Source: Parastagonospora avenae f. sp. tritici 18332-5
Taxonomy: Eukaryota; Ascomycota; Dothideomycetes; Pleosporales; Phaeosphaeriaceae
Assembly: GCA_022559985.1 (NCBI GenBank)
Contig: JAFJTR010000017.1
Coordinates: 124,001 to 188,000, forward strand
Direction of reading: 5' to 3'
DNA length: 64,000 bases
The translations under genes were made by a program, and so were the position numbers. The notes under the pieces are model-generated. The model did not search any database. It saw only the letters and a program-made list of their open reading frames with translations, and was not told the origin of the DNA. The first letter of the stretch is position 1; each line of letters opens with the position of its first letter. Shown here piece by piece: positions 30,351 to 41,300 of this stretch.

Positions 30351-33300
30351 ACTCAGCAAGAGTTCGGGGGATGCAGCACGGAAGTGAGTATGTGCGCAAG
30401 GCGCGTTTTCTTTCTCAGTTGGCGATTTTATTTTTCGTTTCTTTCAGAATTGGTGCTTGGTTGGTTTGGAGAAGGAAATTGGTCGGGTGGCTTGGAGAAT
30501 TGGAAAGGATGGAGCCGCTTGGACACAGAAATTTGGTGGGACGGTGAAGTGCTCCAGGCATATGCATGGTTGGATATCGGAAAATTGGCAGGGGTGGCGC
30601 AATCTTCGCATGGTATCTGGCAATTTTGAAAAGTGGTGTCGAACATTGCGCATCAGTCTGAACTTGTGATGTCGAGACCGTGATTGTGATGAGAGAGCTT
30701 GAAGACATGCGCAACACTGATAGCGCAGGGGGCATGGTTCAGGCAAAATTTGTTTTCGATCGCCTAAACACCCTTAGCTCAAAATCGGGTTTGTAAATGT
30801 TCCCCTGTCCTCATTCCTTCTCTTCTCAAATCACCTTTGTTCTACCTTTCCACAAAAAGGAACCGATAATACACTCATGTCTTTTTCCCTTCTGGAAGCC
30901 CAACCAGTATCGCCATATGACTACCAAAGTGCTCTTCCTCTCCTGTCCAAAACCGACCGAGAGACGGCACATGTCCTTCCCGAGCACTTCCTGAGTCGAC
31001 ACCCGCAAGCGTCATATCTGACAGCCGCATTGCAAAACCAAAAGCTAGTAAAAATGGATGATCCTGTGGTTCCATGTCCGCAAATCAAAGACACAAACGC
31101 TGTCATTCATGTGCTGGCGCATGCTCTGCCTTCGAGAGCATATAAAGTCTCGACTGAGAGCGCGGATCTTACTTCCTTCTCACTACATCTTGGGGTATTT
31201 TTTCTCCAAAGAACTCATCATCATGGTCTATGTCTGCTCTTCTGCTCCTCTTTTCTAAAAACAAAAACTCAAAGGGTACTCTCATGGCATCTGTAGACCA
31301 TGGATTCTACAAATCACAGCCGAGTTCTCCTATAGGTACAGACGATCGTTGCTACAACACATGAATCACCAAAATGAGATTGCGCATCGACCATGTCTGT
31401 GATTTTCCAAAATTCCGACTTGCTGGTATATGTGCGGAAAGACGAGTTGCGCTGCTCGAAATGGGCTCAAACACGACCAATGGATACTGGGGTATATGAA
31501 GTATATATACCTTCTCGAAGTCGGAGATTTCTCCAACACACATCTGGCCTTATGGAGAACTAAAAATGCCGGGTGGACTTTGTATATGTGCTTTTCTGCA
31601 CTTCAAAAGGAAGCAGACAAAGTTCATGTGCTTTTTTCACGTCAAAGGACCAGTAGATCAAGCTATATGGGTCTCTGGGCTCGGGACATCAAAATCCATA
31701 CAGTTTGGGTGTATGTCCTGAGTCGGCTGCGGACGTCAAAGATGGAAAGGGCTACAGTCACTATCAATGAGTGCGTTCGAGAAATATGCAGACGCTGATT
31801 ACATGTCCGGCGCTCGGAGCATCCTAGTATATATCGCGAACCAACCATGGCCAAATTATGCACGCCATCAACCATGACTGGAGCACCAGGCTTCGGCAAA
31901 ATTCGTGTCCGCTCTACACATGCACGAAGTGATCTAGCAGTCTTTAGGAACACATTTAATAAATTTATAAAAAAGCCTATATACATTTAGTGCTGCAAGG
32001 CCTGTCTCGTTTCGTGAAGGTGGATAGGAATTTTGCCGAGGCCTGGTGGGAGTGCTCCGGAACTTGGTAATGATGCAGGTATAAATACTTCCTCGTTAAC
32101 ATACTCCTTCGCTCTCCTTGCAAAATGCTCCACTTCTTCTGGTCCAGAAAACGAAAAGCTCCCTCGCAATGTCCTTGGACTCGTCCAAAAGTTCGCAGAC
32201 AGACATCACATGGACTTGCGTCGCTTAAAGTAGAAACTGGTTTGTGCATATCTGGCGGTCGGCCTTTCAAAATTGAAGGAGGAAAATGCGATGGCCGACT
32301 GCCTTCAGAAAAGGAATGCGTCACTCCGATATATTCTTGGCAGCCCGGGGTGGACTTTGACATACCCTAAAAGTCATTATCGCATTTCTGGTGTGAACCG
32401 CAGGGCTGTACAAGGTTTGTATAAATACTACGAGGCTCAGTGTGAACTCTTCTTCATCACATATCTTTTCCGGGTGTCTAAAATAGTGAAGCGGGAGACA
32501 TTATGTCCGATGTCTTCTTCCAAAATCAGGTGAAAAGACTAAGCATGGACTTTTTTGGTCAATCGAAAACATGAGACATTAAATAAGTGTGTCTGGCAAG
32601 AGTGGAGTGTGACATGTTGAAACGCGCTGCTACCAATATTGCCTTTTGAGGGTACTCATAATGCATAGTCTGCTTGCAAATATTGAGAGTGTATTTAGTC
32701 ATGCGCTAGAGACGTATGTAAGCTCTCTTCTAATTACGACGATGCCTTCCTCCCTCCACACCAAATCCACTCTTTTGACCGAAAGCCAGAGATCAATGTC
32801 CCATGAGTCGCTTCTTTTGTCCTCCCAAAACGATAGTTGTAGAGAGCAATGTTACTTTTGCCATGTCTATGTGGTTCGTACATGAGAAATGCTTCTGTTT
32901 TCGGCCAGATCGACTAAAGCTAACCAAACAGTGCTATAGCTCGGAGCTACTGAAGAGAATACAAATGTCGAAGTCGAGCGAGCGACGTGGTATGTGTCGA
33001 GCTGCGTGAAGCAGTCGCTGTTGTTTGCGGACTCTCCGCGGAATATATAAGCCCGCAGCTTTACCACAACTCTTTCCCAGCAACACGCCGTCCTGGTGAC
33101 TTCTTTCAAAGAACACGGCGAGTCGTACATGATTGCCTTCTTTCAAAACCTACTACCTGAGATGCCATGTTCTTTCTTCTGCGAACATCCAAAACATGTC
33201 GAATTCTGATCATGTCCAACCCTCAGCATCGACCGAATATCAGCAGGAGCATCCGTATGAGCTAGAGCTGACGCAAGCGCTGATCCAAACTAAAAGGCGA

Positions 33301-34226
33301 AGAGCTCTTAAAGGATATCTGGGTCTGAGATCGCTTCGTCGCTAGCTACGGACATATAAATCTTCCACGATCGCGGTCTTTACTCCTCCATCACACGCCA
33401 GCATTCTCTTTCTTCCAAATTCTTCGGCGACCGGGCTATGTGTTTGTCTTTGCTCCTTGCTCCCAAAAAAACCATTCAATGTTATCAACCTACTTCAAAT
33501 CAGTAGGTTGCAGCAAGGATGTCTGGAAGCCACGACCGGTCAATTATGTGTTTGCTGTGCGTCTGGAAATCACAACACATCCAAGATAGAGATGGAAAAC
33601 GTCGCATGGCGAGCCCTTGCGTACCGAGCATTCAGGTACAAAACTCCAGCGGAACTCCTCAAAGTTTTCTGTAGTAAAAGGCGCCGATTTCTTCTCTAAA
33701 GATGCGACAGAGGTGCGCCATGTGGTAATCTTTCTTCTCGAATCCCTGCAGCAGTGGCTGAACGTCCTGCTTCGTCAAAAACTCGTCTATACAGTAACGA
33801 TGGTGAGAAGCACATCGCAAGTCACTCGTGCTCGTAATTATATTGAAAATGCTCTTCTGCTCAATACTCATGTTGTTTTGTTAGCTGTATATTAATACCT
33901 GTTCGTCTCGAGGTTCTTCCTTGTGCATCAGACACTCCCACTCCTCATCCAAAGTACACACAAGAACTTCCAATGTTCTCTTCCCCTCTTCTCCCCAAGA
34001 CTCGGAGAAAAACAATGCATGTTCCCTCCTCCGCGCGCCAGACCAACTACACTATGGCCTATGCCTTTTTGCACCCGTACGATCACGGTGGATGGTTATC
34101 ACAAACTAAAAAATAATCATGGAAGACATCTTCGTGTTCGCCTCGCGCGACAAAGGGTAGTCAGGGAACGCATGTGAAAAAATCGACAAGCAGTACAGGA
34201 CATGCCGCGCGCTCTGCGGCTGGGCG

Positions 34227-34529
34227 TATAAAACCCTCCTCACCCTCAATGCTTACTTTCATTCCTTACCACGGCTGGTAACTCTACTCTACACAGCTCC
34301 AACCTCTCTTTTAAAAGATCAATAACGGTTCTTGACATGTTTGTTCTTCATTCTGCCCAAGGTCATGGAATAGAAATACGCATGTGAGCCTATCTTCTAA
34401 AGCTACAACTACACGAGGCATCAAGAGGGCGGCACATGGACGGCGTGGCGCGCAGAAAAGTTCAATGAGATGCATGTGGCAAGCAATAGAAAAGACATCC
34501 AATCATGTTGTGTGCTTTGCGTCAGGACG
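34227..34529 (+). repeat. Array unit, TATAAAA-led
   Basis: 303 bp from one TATA box to the next. Contains ATGTTTGTTCTTCATTCTG, a CGCATGTGAGCCTATCTTCT block and GGCGTGGCGCGCAGAAAAG, each with a counterpart in the next two units. Preceded by CATGCCGCGCGCTCTGCGG, the upstream element of the box. Confidence 0.65.
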
Positions 34530-34813
34530 TATATATATTCCCGACTCCTCCGACTTAACTTCGACTCCACACAAGTCCACCCTGTGTTTCCAAAAGCTGC
34601 AGTCACGTAGATCGTGTTCGTTCTCCGCTCTTCCCCAAAGCATTCAAACAGGACAGATATGCGACCTCGAGCCTTTCTTCCAAAGCTGCAACAACTCAAG
34701 ACGATAGCACCCTGGTATATGGATCGCGTGTCGCGCAAAAGAACAGCTCCAGAATGTATGGAGCAAAAGAAAACTGAGGCAGCAGAACATGCTGCGTGCT
34801 TTGCATCGAGGCG
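34530..34813 (+). repeat. Array unit, TATATATA-led
   Basis: 284 bp. Preceded by CATGTTGTGTGCTTTGCGTC. Contains GTGTTCGTTCTCCGCTCT, CGAGCCTTTCTTCCAAAGCT and CGCGTGTCGCGCAAAAGAAC. Aligns along its length with the preceding and following units, with indels. Confidence 0.65.
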
Positions 34814-35271
34814 TATATAAACCTTCCTCACTCTCGGTCTTGACTCCTATTCCCCACACCTCTACCCTCTTTTCCAAAAACTGGGATATGTTCGCGCCAT
34901 GTCCGTTCTCCGCTCCACCCAAAAGCTTTGAGCCTGAACATATGTGAGCATTTCTGTGCAAACTCGAAAACCACAAAATACTGCGTCTGCTCTTCATATG
35001 CGCTGCTCTGCGTGAAAAAGGAGATCCCCCGAATAAAAAGCGCATGAGAAAAACCGGCAGATATGAGGTGTATGTTTATTCTCCGATCTACTCAAAAGCT
35101 CTGAGCTGAAACACATATGTGAGCCTGCCTTCTCGAGCCCGAGGACTACAAAAGCCGCCGGCCTCTCGTCACGTGCGCTGCTCTGCGCGCCAAAACATTC
35201 ACTATCGGAAAAATGTGCGAAAAATGAGCAACAAAGACCTTCACGAAGCTGTCCAGTACTTGTCCGCAGTC
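34814..35271 (+). repeat. Array unit, TATATAA-led, with an extra partial unit
   Basis: 458 bp, longer than the others because the block ending in the CAAAAGCT..GAGC..ACATATGTGAGC sequence occurs twice, at about 34918-34950 and 35091-35125, while the second TATA box is lost. Preceded by CATGCTGCGTGCTTTGCATC, the best copy of the upstream element. Confidence 0.65.
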
Positions 35272-35557
35272 TATAAATCCTTCGATCCGCGGTCTTTACT
35301 CTCTCCTTATAACACTACGACCTTTATTTCTACAGAAACAGAACGCACTTACGGCTCATGGCTGCTCTTCTCCCTGCGAAAACCATACTGAAGAGGTTCC
35401 ATGTCGTTCTGCGGCTCGACCCTTTCCTCGGGTCTCAAGCAACATATCAAAATACAAGGTCATGTCCTCCATGTCGGCGTCTTGTCCAGATAATCGAAAC
35501 GGTCCAAAGCATAGACGATGACGCCTGGAAACGAGCGGTCCGTGCCTGTTGGCAGCA
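35272..35557 (+). repeat. Array unit, TATAAAT-led
   Basis: 286 bp. After the box comes CCGCGGTCTTTACTCTCTCC, close to the CGCGGTCTTTACTCCTCC that follows the box at 33355. Contains CATGTCGTTCTGCGGCTCG, matching the GTTCGTTCTCCGCTC block of other units. Confidence 0.6.
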
Positions 35558-35900
35558 TATATAAGCTTTCCAAATTTGCCAGTTCATCTGCACATCACAT
35601 AAATCTTGTTTACTACTCTTAAAAGTGGACACTAGGACAATACATGTGCCTTCTTCGCCTCTCTAGAACGAGTTGAAGAGATGCTGCATGCTTGCTGTGT
35701 GCGCCAAAACCACCAGATCTTATCATTCGAGATTGCGGAAGGTAGGGTCCTTCGGAATATTCCAGGGCGCCGCGTGATTACAAATAGTGTCATAAGATCG
35801 TTCTCAACCCGGGAGCTACATTCAAAGTGCTTCGGGGGGTTGGCCGATCACGAAGTACTGGTGACGTGTAGGTGAGATCACGACATATCAGTGCAAAGAG

Positions 35901-38356
35901 TGCTACAAAAGATGCTTTCTACTGCATCATGTCTCCGCTCAGGCGCTGAGATGAAGTTGCCACCAAGGCACCCCAGCTTCAACCCGTGAGCTTGCTAAGC
36001 TGATATACTTCGGCGCCGAGCTGCCGGCGCATTGCTTTGTTCCTTGCTATTCTGACATACATACCTTCTGTATCTCCCTGGAAAATCGGAAGACACAGAA
36101 CTTATTTAGCCTAGTGATACGCGGAGTAGCGGCTCCTTTCTTTGAGTGATGAGTTGTTCAAAGGATATTCCTCGTAAGAAATGATGGAGAAACTACGAAC
36201 TCGGGAATCAGCGAGAGTAAGTGACCGCGTTCGACCCGATGTTCACTCCGGGACGATCCGAACGGGAATGCCTTTACATGGTCGACTCCAAGGTCTTCTG
36301 TAGAAACCAGGTCTAGCATGTTCGGTCGAACTCTTTTCGCTTTCTGCTTGTCATTGCGCACTTGTCCAGAAGCTGGCCACGTGGACTTAACAGTGCAATT
36401 TGGACCGCGAAGAAACTGTAGAGCCTTGAAGCTTTTGAGATAGTGAACGTGAGGATGAGATAGACCCTGCGCGCAGCAGCACCATTCGCTGTCTAAGCTG
36501 ATGGCACGGTCTTACCATGGTCAAACGTAAGAAAGACAAGAGTGCGATAATATCCGTAATTGGTGCAACAATACTGGCACATCGTGGTTTTACCTGGACC
36601 AAGTCGATTCTAGTATGGTGGACCAGGCGTGCTGCATGTCACAAGACCGAGACGACCAGGGAAGGGCCTTCTTCGGCAATGTCGGAAGACGCCGAGATAC
36701 AATGTCGCGTCGAGCGGATCGCAAAACAAGCATGTCCATTCCAGGTATCACAATTGCAGTTCCTGCCATAACGAGCATTCGCGATGCAGCTCATGTTGCA
36801 GAGGATCTATGATGATCAACGCAAGGGTAGTCGCGTGGCCGATGGTGATGTGGACAGGACAATGCGGTGTGCTGAGGAAAAAGCCAGATCTCGTTCTGCC
36901 AACATTTGTCAGTGCTGGTGGACCGCCATCGCCCTGACGCGTAGATCCGGGATAATGCACTCTGCGCAAGAAAGATCTCGGAAGATAAATCTGTTACTGA
37001 TTAATTGCGAAGCGCGATCGATATTGATGATTGTGTTCCTCTGTGGGAGTTGGGGCTGTGGATAACCACAGGTGTTCACTGCGCACCACAGGGCCCATGT
37101 CACAACCACGAACAGGCCGAGGCGGGACCATGCCTGGGTGACACAGCGGTGTTGGTTGCGCGAATTGATGACGTTTGTAGCATCAATACCGAGGCAAATA
37201 TAGGCGCGCCGTCAAGATGTATCGACGTGCCAGTTTGCGACAAGAGTTTGCGCTCTTGATCAAATCGAATAGAAGGTAGAAAGCAGGACAAGATCACGGC
37301 CCCCAAGTGGTGAACTCGATGCAGGTGCGCTAGTCTATCAGCTGCAGCCGCACGTCGATCAGCGGAAATCAGATGGCCAAGCGAGATGTTGGCTATCAAC
37401 GACGCGCAAAAGACACGACGCGGGGCCCCGTCCGGTAAATCCGCGCGACTGTGATGTTTAAATGAATGTGTGCTGTGATAGGCGGTCCATCACAGAGGAT
37501 GTGAACAAAGAGACTGCGCTGATTGTTTGCTGCGTACGAAGTGGTCAAGCGCATCTTCTCTTCAGCCTGGTGCGCCACGATAGGTTGAGAGCATGTAGCT
37601 GGCTCACGGGGAGTGGCAGCCTAGAAATAGCGACACCGGAATCGAGGTTCAAGGGCGAGGATTTTGTGTGACGTGTCCAATTGCTGACTGCCTTGTACAG
37701 TCAAGGCAGAGGCTGAGGCTGTTCGCTTGCAGTCCTTGATGAAGTTGATGGGGACATAGATGATGGAGCGGGTGGTGCATGGATGCTAGCAGTCGCGTTC
37801 GCGCGGACGGTGAGGCGGATATTTTTTGCGCTAGCCTGATGCGGATGAAAAGGGCCACATTTCGCAACTTCAAAGAAGAAGTCGCCATCGCCATCGCGTC
37901 GCTGATGCCACCACGCGCGCAGCACCCTCCAAGAGATGTAATTTCTGGATCGCATGTGATGGATATACATGCTATCGATAAAAAATCAACGCGCTTTGCT
38001 GGTCTGTCGGATCTACGAGCATACAAAAATTTGACTCCTGAAACGGTGCGCGCACGCTCGGACCACATAGGCTAGGCCCAGAATCGCTAGACTGCTAAAC
38101 TGAACGCGAGCGAGGCAGGCTTGTATTTAATGTTGGTTGTTCTCATATGCTGGAGGGGCCCGCTGTCCACATGCCGACGCATCGGGGCGGATTCGACTTA
38201 CCACCAACCATCACGTGATCCCACATCACTGATTCACCAACCTACCTACCCTTCTCACGACCACTGCATATTCGATGGCCTCTACTACGGCTTCCACTAA
38301 TTTGTAATCTCTACGGCGAGCCACGCTATTCGACGCACACTCAACCAGTCGCCAAT
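35901..38356. other. Intergenic, no recognisable gene
   Basis: Only short frames on both strands, none longer than about 140 codons and none with a family motif. The right end holds the MOT1 promoter and leader. A decayed gene on the minus strand near 36.4-37.4 kb is possible because several short hydrophobic frames follow one another, but I could not name it. Confidence 0.4.
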
Positions 38357-41300
38357 ATGAGGTTTGTCGCGTCCTGCATGCACGTTATTGATGATGCCGC
38401 TAACGCTTTGATAGTGCCACCAGATTGGACCGTCTCGTAACGTAAGTGCACCCATGACCGGCCTCTTGTACCATCATCGTATTCACCCAAGACACCGCTG
38501 CAATTATCTGCGACTTGTCTTGGTCTATTGTTTGCCCGTCGCCATCGCTTAGCAAATTATTCCAGCATCCGCTAACATGACCAAGGCTCCTCGAGACGGG
38601 CAGCACAGCATTGATCCGGAACACTGCAGCCGATCAATTAGCCGACGTCCAAAAACAACACCCCGATGAACTTTTTAATCTACTCACGCGAGTGATTCCC
38701 TATCTGCGATCAAAGAGCTGGGAAACTCGCGTTGCAGCTGCCAAGGCTGTTGGAGGCATCGTATCCAACGCTGAGAGGTTTGACCCTAATGCCGAGGATG
38801 AGCCGATCGACGCAATTGTCAAGGCAGAAGAAGTCAAATCAGAATCCAACGGACATGTCAAACCTGAAGACAGTAATGGAGCCATCGTCAAGAACGAAGA
38901 GAATGGCGACACTGCGGTACCCCCCCTCAGCGAACGGTTAGAGTTGGCTACCCTAGATCTGGCTTCGATCCTCAAATTCGGCAAACAACTTGTTGCTAGT
39001 GGCACCAGGGAGCATGAATACAAACTCGCTGCGATGGCCCCAGCCGATCGCATTGACTACCAGAAAGAAACCCTCCTCAAGCGGCTCGGCTTTGAGGGCG
39101 AGTACATCGAGGAAAAGTCGCCTCCAATCGAAGAGATGATCGCACAGACACCTGGACGCCAGACGCCGGCCATACATCGCATTGACACCAACATATCAAG
39201 ATCAAACTCAATGACGACTGCCGCATCTCCGCCTCTTGCAACACCAAATGGCGAACAAGTACTTAGCAAGCGCCAACAGAATGCCCTGAAGCGAAAGCAG
39301 AAACACATTGCCAAAGGCGGTTCCGCCAAGGTCCAGATCGTCGATTTCAGCGGCCCGCGGAAGGACTCGCAGCCAGATGTTCTACAGACACCAGTCCGCG
39401 CACAGCCTGTTGCGCTGAAGGTCGAGAAGTCAGAGAACGGAGAAGATCCCAACAACGTCGATGACTACTTCTCGCTCGATCGCAACGGCGGTGACGATGA
39501 CCAAAAGTTTGTCAAGGAATTCAAAGGCGAGACAGTCCCAGAGAAGTCGTCTTTCCAGACCGAGGAAGAAGAGGAAGGCTTACAGTGGCCTTTCCGACGG
39601 GTGACCGAATACCTTGCTGTAGAGTTATTCGACCAGACCTGGGAAACCCGGCACGGCGCTGCCATGGGCATTCGCGAAATCCTTCGTGCTCATGGTGCTG
39701 GAGCTGGTCGACGGAAAGGCAAGTCGCGCCCTGAGAACGATAGCCTGAATCAACAATGGCTCAACGATCTCGTGTGTCGCATATGCTGTGTGCTCATACT
39801 CGACCATTTCGCTGACTACACATCCGATAACGCCGTCGCCCCAATCAAGGAGACTGCCGGACAGGCCATGGGATCAGTGTTACAGTACTTGTCAAGGGAA
39901 AACGTACTGGCGACTTTCAACATACTCCAGCGTATGATTGTACAAGACGGCTTACCAGAGGGCCCTAATCTCAACTGGGGCGTCTGCCAAGGTGGTATGA
40001 TCGGCCTGCGGTATCTGGTCGCCGTCCGAAACGATCTCCTTCTGCAAGATGATACATTGATGGACGGCGTCCTTGCTTGCGTCATCAAAGGACTTGGCAA
40101 TTTAGATGACGACGTTCGTGCTATCAGCGCCGCGACATTGATCCCAGTCGCCAAAGAATTTGTCGAGATGCGGCCAAAAGCATTGGAAGTCCTCATGAAC
40201 CAAGTGTGGGCTTGTCTGTCAAGTTTGCAAGACGACTTGAGCGCGAGTACCGGTTTCATCATGGACCTCCTGGCGAAACTTTGCAGCTTTCCGCAAGTAC
40301 TGGAGGCCATGCGCGCCAATGCTCGACAAGACCCGACCCAATCTTTCCACGAGCTCGTCCCTCGCCTGTTCCCCTTCTTGCGACACACCATTACTAGCGT
40401 TCGTGCAGCTGTGGTTCGCGCACTCATAACCTTCCTCAACATCCAGAGCGAGGACTCAGATGGCTGGCTAGACAGCAAAGCTCTGCAATTGATCTTCCAG
40501 AACATCCTACTTGAGCGCAATGATGGTGTCCTGAAGCTCTCCATACAACTCTGGAATGCTGTCATCGAAAGCATTGGCGATGAACTGCCCACACACCTTG
40601 AGCCGATCCTGGATGCCATCGTTCCTCTTACTCTCACACCCATTGGTATCGCACGTCACCCGATAGCAATGGACATGTCGTTGCTCATACGACCTTCTGG
40701 CCAGGTCATGGGCCAGGCCCCACATCAGACGCCTAGCCGTAGATCGACACCACCACCCGGTGGCGAACCTTCAGCGAAGAGACGAAAGAAGTCCCGACAT
40801 GGAAAGGAAGACATGGCGACGCCCACGCCATCGACGACCTCTCATAACGTTGATGGTCACATGATCAGCGGTGAGTTGGAACTCATCGGTTCTGATGTGC
40901 TGATTCGGTCGCGGACCTCGGCGGCGGCAGCGCTGGGTAAGGCTATGGGCGCCTGGCCAGAGCCCACTAGGCAACAGACATTCCAAGCAAGGCTGTTACC
41001 TTCCTTGTCCTCGTCGCATTCCTCGACTCAAATGACTGCCGCCATCGTGATTGATGAGTTTGGCAAGAATTTGAAGATAAATGACGGCTTGGCAGAGGCT
41101 TTCGTGAAAGCTCTGCTACCGATCGTAGAAGGCGAACGACCCGCCGCCTACGAAGATCTCGTTCCCAAACTCCAGATCGTCCGTACGCAGTGCACTGCAT
41201 TACTCAGCATCTTCCGCGATCACAATGTGCAGAATCTGCCAAATTTGGCGGTCGTTGTACAAGGCGATCCAGCCGCTAGCCAATATGCATTCGGTGTCGC

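Larger units (their letters stand above)
30780..35900 (+). repeat. Degenerate tandem array of TATA-led units, about 16 copies of about 300 bp
   Basis: TATA-like boxes in one orientation occur at 30792, 31141, 31502, 31828, 32080, 32420, 32715, 33044, 33355, 33637, 33888, 34227, 34530, 34814, 35272 and 35558. Gaps are 250-360 bp (one of 458), mean near 318. Units share more than the box. Upstream of several boxes is a version of CATGCTGCGTGCTTTGC. About 25 bp after it comes GGTCTTTACTCC-like sequence, at 65-75 bp CTTTCTTCCAAA, and at about 100 bp GTTCGTTCTCCGCTC followed by CCCAAAG. Later in the unit are CACATGTGAGCCT and GCGCGCCAAAA. Pairwise identity is modest, highest between neighbours at 34.2-35.2 kb. 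No long open frame spans the array. It is not AT-rich, so not a typical RIP relic. The nature is unknown: satellite-like repeat, decayed small-gene family, or array of promoters for short transcripts. Confidence 0.75.

Noticed and set aside
30780..35900. RIP-mutated transposon as explanation for the array
   Set aside because: The sequence is not AT-rich, no transposase-like frame or terminal repeats are visible, and unit length is about 300 bp throughout.
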